From Nocardia xishanensis NBRC 101358 (lineage in GTDB: Bacteria; Actinomycetota; Actinomycetes; Mycobacteriales; Mycobacteriaceae): a stretch of 64,000 nucleotides of DNA. Shown here one piece after another: positions 42,896-51,074 of the stretch. The translations under genes and the position numbers were made by a program. The DNA is taken from contig NZ_BDCF01000005.1 in NCBI RefSeq assembly GCF_001613365.1, positions 1-64,000 on the forward strand, in the 5' to 3' direction. The notes under the pieces are model-generated. The model did no database searches and was not told where the DNA came from. It saw nothing but the letters and a program-made list of their open reading frames with translations. Each line of letters begins with the position of its first letter. The first letter of the stretch is position 1.

Positions 42896-44410
42896 ATGAG
42901 CCACGAGCTCACCGACGGCGACGACCTGGACATATCCGGACCGTCGCACATCCCGCCGCGTTCCGAGCGGGAACGCTGGCAAGCCGACTACGTGAAGCAC
43001 TTGGCCGCAACGGATCTGGCCGTCATCGCGGCGGCGGTCGGGCTGGCGCAGGTGATCAGGTTCGGCGGGCCCGCCGCGCCGCCGCTGGCCTGGCGGTTGC
43101 CCTACGAGATCGGCTACACGGTCGTGTCCGTGGCCCTAGCGCTGACCTGGGCGCTGTTCCTCGCCGCGGGGAACACCCGCTCACCGCAGGTGGTCGGTTC
43201 GGGAACCGAGGAATACCGGCGGCTGGTCTCGGCGACGCTGCGCCTGTTCGGTGCGGTGGCCATCGTCTCGCTGATCGTCCAGATCGATTTCGCGCGCGGC
43301 TATTTGGCGATCGCGCTACCGCTCGGGGTGCTCGGACTGATGTTCAGCAGGCTGGCCTGGCGCTGGCACACCCGCGGCAGGCGCCGCGATCGTGCGGAGT
43401 ACCTGACCTCGGTGCTCGTGGTGGGCGCTCCGGAGGCGGCGCAGGCGATGGCGAGCGCGTTCTCCCGTGACCCGGACGCCGGTTATCGCGTCGTGGGCGT
43501 GTGCATCCCGGACGGGGTCGCCGCGACGGGACCCTACTGGCTGCGGGCCTCCGGAAGAACCTTCTCCGTCGTCGGCGACGATCGCTCGGTGCTGGAGGCG
43601 GTGCGCCGCAGCGGCGCGGACACCGTCGCGGTGACCGCGACGGACTACCTCGGTCCGGTCGAATTACGCAGGATGGCTTGGGAACTCGATCCGCTCGGCG
43701 TCGAGCTGATCGTCGCGCCCGGCGTGGTCGACATCGCCGGGACCCGGCTGACCAACCGGCTCGTCGCGGGAATGCCGATGCTGCACATCGACAAACCGCA
43801 GTACGACCGCGCCAAATCGACCGGAAAGGCGCTCTTCGACGCGTGTTTCGCCGGGGGCGTGCTGCTGGCGATCGCGCCGGTACTGCTCGCCATCGCGCTC
43901 GCGGTCAAACTGACCAGCCCCGGGCCGGTGTTCTACCTGTCTGAGCGGATCGGCCGCGGCGGCAAGCCTTTTCGAATGATCAAGTTCCGCAGCATGTATC
44001 AGGACGCCGAGCGCACCGTGTCCGCGCTGATCGAGGCCAACGGCGGCAACCCGGTGTTCTTCAAGATGAAGGACGATCCGCGGGTGACGCCCATCGGGCG
44101 GGTGATCAGGAAGTTCAGCCTGGACGAGTTGCCGCAGTTCCTCAACGTGCTGCGCGGGGAGATGAGCGTCGTCGGCCCGCGGCCGCAGGTGCAGCGCGAG
44201 GTCGACACCTACGACGGCGAGATGCGGCGCAGGCTGCTGGTCAAACCGGGCATCACCGGGCTGTGGCAGGTGAGCGGCCGATCGGATCTCTCGCTGGAGG
44301 ACTCGGTTCGGCTCGATCTGTCCTACGTGGAGAACTGGTCGATGGTGCTGGACCTGTTGCTCATCGCCAAGACCATCGGCGCGGTCGCGCGGGGCGAGGG
44401 CGCCTACTGA
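42896..44410 (+). CDS. Polyprenyl-phosphate sugar phosphotransferase (WbaP/CpsE-like priming enzyme)
   Basis: 504 residues. The N-terminal half has four or five hydrophobic segments (AATDLAVIAAAVGLAQVI, VVSVALALTWALFLAAG, AIVSLIVQIDFARGYLAIALPLGVLGLMF) and a Rossmann-like CoA-binding domain (LTSVLVVGAPEAAQAMASAF). A further TM and the bacterial sugar transferase domain follow: SPGPVFYLSERIGRGGKPF, MIKFRSMYQDAE, FSLDELPQFLNVLRGEMSVVGPRPQ and PGITGLWQVSGRSDLS. The Asp-Glu pair in LDELPQ is catalytic in the family. It moves a hexose-1-phosphate to undecaprenyl phosphate, the first step of repeat-unit assembly. ATG 42896 follows GGGGGAGG. Confidence 0.9.
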   Translation: MSHELTDGDDLDISGPSHIPPRSERERWQADYVKHLAATDLAVIAAAVGLAQVIRFGGPAAPPLAWRLPYEIGYTVVSVALALTWALFLAAGNTRSPQVVGSGTEEYRRLVSATLRLFGAVAIVSLIVQIDFARGYLAIALPLGVLGLMFSRLAWRWHTRGRRRDRAEYLTSVLVVGAPEAAQAMASAFSRDPDAGYRVVGVCIPDGVAATGPYWLRASGRTFSVVGDDRSVLEAVRRSGADTVAVTATDYLGPVELRRMAWELDPLGVELIVAPGVVDIAGTRLTNRLVAGMPMLHIDKPQYDRAKSTGKALFDACFAGGVLLAIAPVLLAIALAVKLTSPGPVFYLSERIGRGGKPFRMIKFRSMYQDAERTVSALIEANGGNPVFFKMKDDPRVTPIGRVIRKFSLDELPQFLNVLRGEMSVVGPRPQVQREVDTYDGEMRRRLLVKPGITGLWQVSGRSDLSLEDSVRLDLSYVENWSMVLDLLLIAKTIGAVARGEGAY

Positions 44411-44413
44411 CCG

Positions 44414-45076
44414 TCAGGACGGGCGGCGCGCCGGGAACTCCGCGGCGAGTTCGGCGAAGATCGCGGTGTTGTGGTCGAAGGCGCGCTGACATTCCTCGAG
44501 CACCCGCCTGCACTCGAGCTCGTCCACCGCCAAATCGTCGAGCAGCGCGCGGTATTCGCGTTTGAAGGCGGCCGGATTCGCGATGCCGTCGAAGACGTAG
44601 AAACGGACGCCGTCGCCGCGCCGCGGCAGGTCCCACAGCTTCTCGGCGGTGCCTCGGATGACCTGACCGCCGGAAAGGTCGCCGAGATAGCGGGTGTAGT
44701 GGTGGGCGATGTAACCGGCGGGCCAATCGCGCGCACACTCCTCGATGCGCTCGGCATAGGCGACGGTGGCGGGCAGCGCCCGCAGCTCGGTGCGCCAGTC
44801 GGGGCCGAGCAAGGCGGCGAGATCGCGCTCGAGCTCGGCGGTCCTGGCCAGCTCCGGCTTGATGAAGGGCCCTGCGACGGTGTCGCCTGCCAGCTCGGGC
44901 CAGCGCGCCTCCAGCGCGCGGTAGATGAACCACAGCTGGCCGGTGTAGCGGTGGTAGGAGTCGATGCCGAGCGCGCCGCCGAGCATGTCGCTGATGAACG
45001 AGGAGTTCTCCGCCTCCGCGTGCTGACGCGCGGTAGCGGATTGGATGCGTGCCGAGAAAGGTACTGCCTCCGACAT
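44414..45076 (-). CDS. hmuO: Heme oxygenase (HmuO-like)
   Basis: 220 residues, cytoplasmic. It opens the heme ring with O2 to release iron, CO and biliverdin. The proximal His is in TARQHAEAENSSF; GQLWFIYRALE and the distal-helix motif YLGDLSGGQVIRG are canonical; FYVFDGIANPAAFKREYRALLD matches HmuO of Corynebacterium diphtheriae. ATG 45076 is chosen over an in-frame ATG 15 bp upstream on the basis of the HmuO N-terminus. It stands alone, convergent with the priming transferase, and a DtxR/IdeR-type iron box lies 39 bp upstream, so expression under iron shortage is likely. Confidence 0.9.
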   Translation of the reverse strand: MSEAVPFSARIQSATARQHAEAENSSFISDMLGGALGIDSYHRYTGQLWFIYRALEARWPELAGDTVAGPFIKPELARTAELERDLAALLGPDWRTELRALPATVAYAERIEECARDWPAGYIAHHYTRYLGDLSGGQVIRGTAEKLWDLPRRGDGVRFYVFDGIANPAAFKREYRALLDDLAVDELECRRVLEECQRAFDHNTAIFAELAAEFPARRPS

Positions 45077-45114
45077 ACCGAACCACCTCATCGTCGTCCG
45101 CGGCAGCCCGCTTG

Positions 45115-45133
45115 TTTGGCTACCCTAACTAAT
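45115..45133. promoter_or_regulatory. Putative IdeR/DtxR iron box
   Basis: Read on the minus strand the site is ATTAGTTAGGGTAGCCAAA. It matches the IdeR consensus TTAGGTTAGGCTAACCTAA at 13 of 19 positions, including the TTAGG and AGCC/TAACC-like core. It lies 39-57 bp before the heme oxygenase start. Confidence 0.55.
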
Positions 45134-45188
45134 CGCAGAGACCATACCGGAGCGGCCGGGTTTGCCGCATCCGAGTCGCGGCACGGTT

Positions 45189-46709
45189 TCAGTGTGCGGG
45201 ATTCGCGCGCCGCCTGCGCCGGACGATCGGGCGTCGCAGCGAACCGAAGCGGCTGAGAATTCGCGGGCGGCGCAGCGTGCGGTCGCACCATTCGCCGAGC
45301 GTCACTCCCGCGGCCAGTGCGCAGCCGATGCCGAACGCGGCGAGCAGCTGATCGAAGCCGAGCAGCGGTTCGTCGCTGAGCATCGCGTAGAGGCCGCGAT
45401 ACACGCTGAGGCCGGGCAGCAGGGGCGTGATGCCGGCGACCGCGACGACGAGCGGCGGCGTCAGCGCGCGGCGGGCCATCAGACCACCGGCCATGCCGAC
45501 CAGGGTGGCGGCCACCCCGGAGGAGATGATCGGACCGAATCCGGCGTGCTGCACGAGCAGGTAGGTGATCGCGCCCGCCGCACCGCCGAATGCCGCGGCG
45601 GCAAGCGCGCGTCGCTCGGCGTAGCAGGCGAGCGCGAAGGCCAACGCCGCGACCGCGCCCGCCGCGATCTTGATCGGCAGGTCGGTGATGTCGCGACCCG
45701 AAGTCATATCGATGGACGGCACGGTCGCGCCGGCCACCTGCCCCAGGCGCAGCGCCAGCGCGATGCCCGCGACGATGCCGCCGGTCATCATCACCACCTC
45801 GAGCAACCGCGCGGTGGCGGTGATCGGCGCCCCGGTGATGGCGTCCTGCACAGAACCCACCAATTGCAGACCACTGAGCAACACGGTGATACCCGCCGCG
45901 ATGATGAGCGTGGGATCCGCGCGGAAGCCGAGCGGTTCGGCCAAGGTGGACAGGACGATGGCCGGGACGGCGGCGATGAGTCCGCCCATCATGTGCTGGA
46001 AGAAGAAGGGCAACCCGTAGCGGTTCAGCACCCGGTTCGTCCGGTCGATCGCCGCGGTGGTGGCGAAGCTGAGCGCCGCGACGACGAGATTCGCGCCGAG
46101 TAGCGCTGCGATGGCGGCGGCGAGCAGCGACCAGCCGAACGTCGCGGTCCAGCGGTGATACGGGTGCGGCGCCGTGGTGATGGCGTCCAGCGCGGCGCGC
46201 GCGTCCTCTGGTGCGACCACCTGGGTGCGGATGCGCCGGGTGAGCCGGTCCACCGCGGCGAGCCGGGTGAAGTCGAGCGCGCGGTACTGCACGACGCGCA
46301 TCGTGCTCGCCGGCGGCAGCAGCGGACCGCGGTCGGCCCAGATGCGGATCGAGTCGTAGGTGACGTCGACATCGCAGCGGGCCAAGCCGTAGGTGGCGGC
46401 GATGAAACGCACCTGGGTGGTGGTGTCCATGACGCCGGTGCCAGAGGCGAGCACCACCTCCCCGACGCGAACGGCGAGATCGAGCACCTCGGCCACCCTG
46501 GCGTCGTCGGTGAGGTCGATCGGTTGCAGGGGAGTGGGCGCGGCCACGATGGTGTCGGCGGTGGCCTGGCGGTCGGCGACCAGCAACCCGACGGCCTCGC
46601 TGACGCCGGGTAGATGCGGGCCGCGACGTGGCCACACCCGGTTGCGCCAGCCGAGGTGGTCGGCTCGCGGGTTCGTGTTGTCTCCTCCCGGCAGCGTCTC
46701 GAGACCCAT
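45189..46709 (-). CDS. thrE: Threonine/serine exporter, ThrE family
   Basis: 506 residues in one chain. The N-terminal half is a soluble domain (about 60-185: VLDLAVRVGEVVLASGTGVMDTTTQVRFIAATYGL, the ThrE signature) and the C-terminal half has about ten TMs (WSLLAAAIAALLGANLVVAAL, ITPLLPGLSVYRGLYAML). It corresponds to the ThrE of C. glutamicum and Rv3737. It exports threonine and serine using the proton gradient. The last residues are Arg-rich. It is single and has no strong regulatory motif. Confidence 0.86.
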   Translation of the reverse strand: MGLETLPGGDNTNPRADHLGWRNRVWPRRGPHLPGVSEAVGLLVADRQATADTIVAAPTPLQPIDLTDDARVAEVLDLAVRVGEVVLASGTGVMDTTTQVRFIAATYGLARCDVDVTYDSIRIWADRGPLLPPASTMRVVQYRALDFTRLAAVDRLTRRIRTQVVAPEDARAALDAITTAPHPYHRWTATFGWSLLAAAIAALLGANLVVAALSFATTAAIDRTNRVLNRYGLPFFFQHMMGGLIAAVPAIVLSTLAEPLGFRADPTLIIAAGITVLLSGLQLVGSVQDAITGAPITATARLLEVVMMTGGIVAGIALALRLGQVAGATVPSIDMTSGRDITDLPIKIAAGAVAALAFALACYAERRALAAAAFGGAAGAITYLLVQHAGFGPIISSGVAATLVGMAGGLMARRALTPPLVVAVAGITPLLPGLSVYRGLYAMLSDEPLLGFDQLLAAFGIGCALAAGVTLGEWCDRTLRRPRILSRFGSLRRPIVRRRRRANPAH

Positions 46710-46846
46710 GCCCGAGACCGTAGTCGTAGTGGTGCGGGTCCGGCATCCGCGCTCGTCAGCGCCTGTGCGCGGGCGTGGGAACCATGGTGCCTGGCGGCGA
46801 AAGGTGGTAGAACTTGTTCTAATTTCTGGCGATGGGAGTGCGTGCG

Positions 46847-47707
46847 ATGCGGTACGGGATCGTGTTGTTCACCAGTGACCGGGGCATTCAGCCCGCCGAC
46901 GCCGCGGCGGCGGCCGAGCGGGCCGGCTTCGATTCGTTCTATGTGCCCGAGCACACCCACATTCCGGTGGTGCGCGCGGCCGCCCATCCGCGCACCGGCG
47001 ACGCGAGCCTGCCCGACGACCGCTACCTGCGCACCCTCGATCCCTGGGTGGCGCTTGGTACCGCCGCGGCGGTCACCGAGCGGATCACGCTCTCGACGGC
47101 GGTGGCGCTGCCCGCCGAACACCACCCGATCACCTTGGCCAAGGCGATCGCCTCGCTGGACCACCTCTCCGGCGGCCGGGTCAGCCTCGGCGTCGGATTC
47201 GGTTGGAACACCGACGAACTCGCCCACCACGGGGTGCCCGCCAACAAGCGGCGCACGGTGCTGCGCGAACACCTGGACGCGATGCGCGCGATCTGGAGCG
47301 AGGAGGAAGCGAGCTTCTCCGGCGAGTTCGTGAACTTCGGACCGAGTTGGTCCTGGCCCAAGCCGACGCAGAAGCGCATCCCGGTGCTGCTCGGCGCGGC
47401 GGGCGGAGAGAAGTCGTTCACCTGGCTCGCCAAGAACGCCGACGGGTGGATCACCACGCCCACCGAGGCCGGCCTGGGCGAGAAAATTGAACTGCTGCAC
47501 CGGATCTGGCGCGAACACGGACGCACCGAGACGCCGGAGATCGTCGCGCTGGCCGGGCGGCACGACGCCGCGCAACTGGCGCAGTGGGCCGAACTCGGTG
47601 TCACGGAGGCGGTTTTCGGACTGCCGGACCGCGACGCGGAGGAGGTGCACGCCTACCTCGAGCGCTTGGCGGGCAAGCTGGGGTTGACCGGAATCGACCG
47701 GCGCTGA
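46847..47707 (+). CDS. LLM-class F420-dependent oxidoreductase
   Basis: 286 residues, luciferase-like TIM barrel. RYGIVLFTSDRGIQPADAAAAAERAGFDSFYVPEHTHIP at the N-terminus, LSTAVALPAEHHPITLAKAIASLDHLSGGRVSLGVGFGWN (the usual F420/FMN-binding stretch) and RIPVLLGAAGGEKSFTWLAKNADGW are diagnostic. It matches actinobacterial F420-type members; the substrate is unknown. ATG 46847 has GGGAG eight bases upstream. The gene is alone and followed by a strong terminator. Confidence 0.88.
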   Translation: MRYGIVLFTSDRGIQPADAAAAAERAGFDSFYVPEHTHIPVVRAAAHPRTGDASLPDDRYLRTLDPWVALGTAAAVTERITLSTAVALPAEHHPITLAKAIASLDHLSGGRVSLGVGFGWNTDELAHHGVPANKRRTVLREHLDAMRAIWSEEEASFSGEFVNFGPSWSWPKPTQKRIPVLLGAAGGEKSFTWLAKNADGWITTPTEAGLGEKIELLHRIWREHGRTETPEIVALAGRHDAAQLAQWAELGVTEAVFGLPDRDAEEVHAYLERLAGKLGLTGIDRR

Positions 47708-47712
47708 GCGCC

Positions 47713-47746
47713 GTGCGCCGCCGCTCGCGGACGAGCGGCGGCGCAC
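47713..47746. terminator. Bidirectional hairpin terminator
   Basis: GTGCGCCGCCGCTCG pairs perfectly with CGAGCGGCGGCGCAC around a CGGA loop, between the LLM oxidoreductase and the convergent ABC permease. Confidence 0.75.
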
Positions 47747-47771
47747 AGGTCGGGGGCGGCATGGCGTCGAG

Positions 47772-49406
47772 TCAGCGCAAATCGCGGCGGCGGTAGGCGG
47801 TGATACCGGCGGTGAGCAGGACGGCGGCGATGCCGAGCAACCATAGGATCGGCGTCGCCTCGAACGCCGCGCCGGGCAGCTTCGGCGGGTGCACGAACGG
47901 CACCAGGTCGACCATCCACTGCGGCAGTCCGTCCAGGGAGCCGACGAAGTACAGCACGACCATGCCGCTCAGCACGCCCCAGGCGACCGGCGTGTAGCGC
48001 GGCGCGAGCCCGAAGATCGCGATCGTGATGCCCGTGACCACCCAGACCGCGGGCACTTGCACCGCCGCGGCGGCCAGCGATTCCGGCAGCTTCTCGCCGA
48101 GCTCGCCGGTGGTGAGACCGTAGACGAGGCCGATCGCGAGCCCGGCGGTGAGCAGGGCGAGCGCGGGCCCGGCGAGCGCGAAACCGATGTGGCTCAACGC
48201 GTATCGGGTCCGGCCGACCGCGGTCGCCAGGGTGGCCTCGGCCCGCTGGCTCGACTCCTCGTCGTGCAGGCGCAACGCCGCGGAGATCGAGAAGGCGGAG
48301 GCCGCGGCGGCAAGCATGGCGATCGCGTAGGCGATGAACGACTCCTCCAGGCTCTCCGAACCGCCCATCCTGGTGACCAGATCGGCGATGGTGCCGCTGT
48401 CGCCGAGCATGTCGCTGACGCTGTGCACCGCGCCGCCGATCAGCAGACCGTAGAGGCCGAAGCCCACCGTCCACGCCGCCAGCGTGCCGCGTTGCAGACG
48501 CCAGGCCAGCCCGATGGGACCGGAGAGACGGGGCGCCGCGGCGGCGGGGCCCGGCCGTTCGGCCAGCAGCCCGGAGCCGGTGTCGCGCGAGGAGAGCAGG
48601 GCGTAGGCGGCGCCCGTCGCCAGCACGGCGACCGTGGCGAGCGGAAGCAGCACCCACCACCGTTCGTCGGCGTAGGGGCGGATCTGCAGGCACCAGCCGA
48701 TCGGCGAGAACCACGACAGCACACCGTTGCCCGCGTCGCCGACCGCGCGCAGGGCGAATGCGGCGCCCAGCGTCGCGAACGCGACGCCGCGCGCGACCCG
48801 CGCACCGGCGCTCACCTGAGCGGCGACCGCGGCGATCGCGGCCCACACGATGCCGGACGCGGCCAAGGCCGCACCGAAGGCCAGCGAACCCGCCGCGGGC
48901 AGATCGGCGCCGTACAGCGAAGCGGCGCAAGCGATTCCGGCGATCAGTGCGCCGCCGAAGGTGAGCGTGAGTGCCGCGGTGAGTCCGGCGAAGCGGCCGA
49001 TGCTGGTGGCGCCGACCAGTTCCGCGCGACCGGTCTCCTCCTCGACCCTGGTGTGCCTGATGACGGTCAGGATGGTCGCGATCGCGATCATCGTGTACAT
49101 CGCGCCGGCTTTCCAGGTGCCGATCGAGCCGAGCTCGGTGCTGAACACCGGTCCGTACATGGCGACCAGGGCCGGACTGTCGGCGGTGGTCCGCGCGAAA
49201 CCGTCCAACTGGCTCTGGTCGGTGTACAGATCCTTGATGCTGACCACCTGGAAGGCGGGCATCAACCCGATCAGCAGCGACCAGAGCGGCAACACGATCC
49301 GGTCGCGGCGCAGATACAGCCGTAGCAACTGCCCGGTACCGGCGAAATCGGCGGATGAGCCGAAAAGCGTTGTGGCAGTGGTCCGGTGAGCAGTGGCAGT
49401 GGTCAT
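47772..49406 (-). CDS. ABC exporter permease (Rv1217c-like)
   Basis: 544 residues, about 12 TMs. N-terminal [54 protein letters not shown], and in the second half [15 protein letters not shown] plus a second EEss-type motif in [25 protein letters not shown]. The internal repeat means that one chain provides both membrane halves. It corresponds to the permease of the tetronasin/multidrug exporter Rv1218c-Rv1217c. Its ATG overlaps the ATPase gene by 4 bp. Confidence 0.85.
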   Translation of the reverse strand: MTTATAHRTTATTLFGSSADFAGTGQLLRLYLRRDRIVLPLWSLLIGLMPAFQVVSIKDLYTDQSQLDGFARTTADSPALVAMYGPVFSTELGSIGTWKAGAMYTMIAIATILTVIRHTRVEEETGRAELVGATSIGRFAGLTAALTLTFGGALIAGIACAASLYGADLPAAGSLAFGAALAASGIVWAAIAAVAAQVSAGARVARGVAFATLGAAFALRAVGDAGNGVLSWFSPIGWCLQIRPYADERWWVLLPLATVAVLATGAAYALLSSRDTGSGLLAERPGPAAAAPRLSGPIGLAWRLQRGTLAAWTVGFGLYGLLIGGAVHSVSDMLGDSGTIADLVTRMGGSESLEESFIAYAIAMLAAAASAFSISAALRLHDEESSQRAEATLATAVGRTRYALSHIGFALAGPALALLTAGLAIGLVYGLTTGELGEKLPESLAAAAVQVPAVWVVTGITIAIFGLAPRYTPVAWGVLSGMVVLYFVGSLDGLPQWMVDLVPFVHPPKLPGAAFEATPILWLLGIAAVLLTAGITAYRRRDLR

Positions 49407-50335
49407 GCCCGCACCTTCTCTCCGTGCGTCGCCGCGGTGTCGCCCGCCTGGCCGTCGACGTGGTAGTGCCGCATGAACAGCTCCTCGAGCGTGGGCGGCG
49501 CACTGGTGAGGCTGCGCACGCCCGCGTCGCCGAGCACCCGGATGAGCTCGCCGAGGTGTTCGCTGTCGACCTGGCAGCGCAGCGTCGAGCCGTCGCGCTC
49601 GATGTCCTCGACGCCGCCGATGCGGCTGAGATCACCGGGGTCGCCGAGCAATTCGGCAGTGATCGCGGTGCGCGAGAGATGGCGCATCTCGGACAGCGAG
49701 CCGGTCTCCACGGTGCGCCCGGCCCTGATGATGGTCACCCGATCGCAGAGCGCCTCCACCTCGGACAGGATGTGGCTGGACAGCAGTACGGTCGCACCGC
49801 GCTGCTGCGCTTCGCGCACGCACTCGCGAAAAACCTGTTCCATCAACGGATCCAGGCCGGAGGTCGGCTCGTCGAGTAACAGCAGCCGAACGTCGGACGC
49901 GAGTGCGGAGATCAGCGCGACCTTCTGCCGGTTGCCCTTGGAGTAGGTGCGCGCCTTCTTGCGCGGGTCGAGATCGAAGCGTTCGATCAGCTCGGCGCGG
50001 CGTTCGGCGTTGATGCCGCCGCGCATCCTGGCGAGCAGGTCGATGGTCTCGCCGCCGGACAGCGACGGCCACAGCGTGACATCGCCCGGCACATAAGCCA
50101 ATTCGCGGTGCAGGCCGACCGCGTCGGTCCACGGGTCGCGGCCGAACAGCCTGACCCGGCCCGAGGTGGCGCGCAGGATGCCGAGCAGAACCCGGATGGT
50201 GGTCGACTTGCCCGCGCCGTTGGGTCCTAGAAAGCCGTGGATTTCGCCGTCGCGAACCGCGAGGTTCAGCCCATCGAGGGCGGTGACGTGGCCGAAGGTC
50301 TTACGCAGATCCTCGGTTTCGATGACCTCGGACAT
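49403..50335 (-). CDS. ABC exporter ATP-binding protein (Rv1218c-like)
   Basis: 310 residues. Walker [18 protein letters not shown]-loop around [22 protein letters not shown], the signature [16 protein letters not shown], Walker [17 protein letters not shown] and the H-loop LSSHILSE are all present. The C-terminal part has the DUF4162-like extension. It powers the permease encoded downstream (one-base overlap with the TetR gene upstream, TGATG; 4-base overlap with the permease downstream). Drug or lipid export is likely by comparison with Rv1218c. Confidence 0.9.
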   Translation of the reverse strand: MSEVIETEDLRKTFGHVTALDGLNLAVRDGEIHGFLGPNGAGKSTTIRVLLGILRATSGRVRLFGRDPWTDAVGLHRELAYVPGDVTLWPSLSGGETIDLLARMRGGINAERRAELIERFDLDPRKKARTYSKGNRQKVALISALASDVRLLLLDEPTSGLDPLMEQVFRECVREAQQRGATVLLSSHILSEVEALCDRVTIIRAGRTVETGSLSEMRHLSRTAITAELLGDPGDLSRIGGVEDIERDGSTLRCQVDSEHLGELIRVLGDAGVRSLTSAPPTLEELFMRHYHVDGQAGDTAATHGEKVRA

Positions 50336-50988
50336 CAGTGCTCCTTCATGACAGTGTCCATCAGGGTGGTGTCGGTGAGCAGGCCCTGGGTGTAGAACTC
50401 GAGGGCCGGTGGGGTGAGTTCTTCGGTGATCGCGCGGATCGCCTTGCGGAAATCGATCGGTTCGCCGTCACGGCGGTGCAATTGCACCCACAGCAGGATG
50501 GCGCCGACATTGAGCATCATCAGATACCTGGCTCGGGCTTTGTGGTCGCGGCTCGGCTTGACGGTCCCCGCGTCGACGGCCTGCCGCATGTAGACCTCGG
50601 CGTCGGCGACCATGTGCTCGAACAGCGACTCGGCCATCGGTCCGCCCGCTTGCAGGCTGCGCACCATGTAGGCGACGAGCGGGCCGTACATCTCGATCTC
50701 GGCCAGTGCGGCGAGCATGCCCGTCGCGGCGTTCGGTGCGGTGATCGCCTTGACCTTCTCGTCCCGGATCAGTTCCAGCACCCGGTCGTCGCACACGGCG
50801 CGCAGGCCGTCCTTCGAGCCGAAGTGGTGGTTGACGAGTCCGGGGGAGACGCCTGCCGCCGCGGCGATCGTGCGGACCCCGACTTGGAATCCGTACTCGC
50901 CGAAGACTTCGATCGCGGCGTCTCTGATGCGGGCCGCCGTGGTCAGGTCCGCGGTGGATCCTTGCGATACGGACTGTTGCTTGAACAC
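50335..50988 (-). CDS. TetR-family repressor of the ABC exporter operon (Rv1219c-like)
   Basis: 217 residues. N-terminal [56 protein letters not shown]-terminal ligand domain: [27 protein letters not shown] and [19 protein letters not shown], which match Rv1219c closely. It is the first gene of the operon TetR-ATPase-permease. The GTG start at 50988 has no ribosome site and stands six bases after a TATACT box, so the transcript is probably leaderless. Two palindromes cover this promoter, fitting autorepression. Confidence 0.88.
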   Translation of the reverse strand: MFKQQSVSQGSTADLTTAARIRDAAIEVFGEYGFQVGVRTIAAAAGVSPGLVNHHFGSKDGLRAVCDDRVLELIRDEKVKAITAPNAATGMLAALAEIEMYGPLVAYMVRSLQAGGPMAESLFEHMVADAEVYMRQAVDAGTVKPSRDHKARARYLMMLNVGAILLWVQLHRRDGEPIDFRKAIRAITEELTPPALEFYTQGLLTDTTLMDTVMKEH

Positions 50989-50996
50989 ATGTTCAG
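50981..50996. promoter_or_regulatory. TetR operator box 1
   Basis: TTGAACACATGTTCAG is a TTGAAC-N4-GTTCAA-type inverted repeat. It covers the GTG start codon of the tetR gene and the first bases of the -10 box. Confidence 0.6.
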
Positions 50997-51000
50997 TATA
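50995..51000 (-). promoter_or_regulatory. -10 element of the tetR-ABC operon
   Basis: On the minus strand TATACT, six bases before GTG 50988. It is flanked by the two operator boxes. Confidence 0.5.
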
Positions 51001-51016
51001 TTAAACGCACGTTCAA
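51001..51016. promoter_or_regulatory. TetR operator box 2
   Basis: TTAAACGCACGTTCAA is the second inverted repeat of the same type, spaced 20 bp centre to centre from box 1 (two helix turns). It lies just upstream of the TATACT -10 of the tetR promoter, between -10 and -35. Occupation by two TetR dimers would block the promoter, and could also affect the divergent acyl-CoA oxidase gene. Confidence 0.6.
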
Positions 51017-51074
51017 TCGGGGGCAAGAGTTTCGGCTCGAGACCGCGTGGTACGTGGCGACTATGGTCGAAGTC

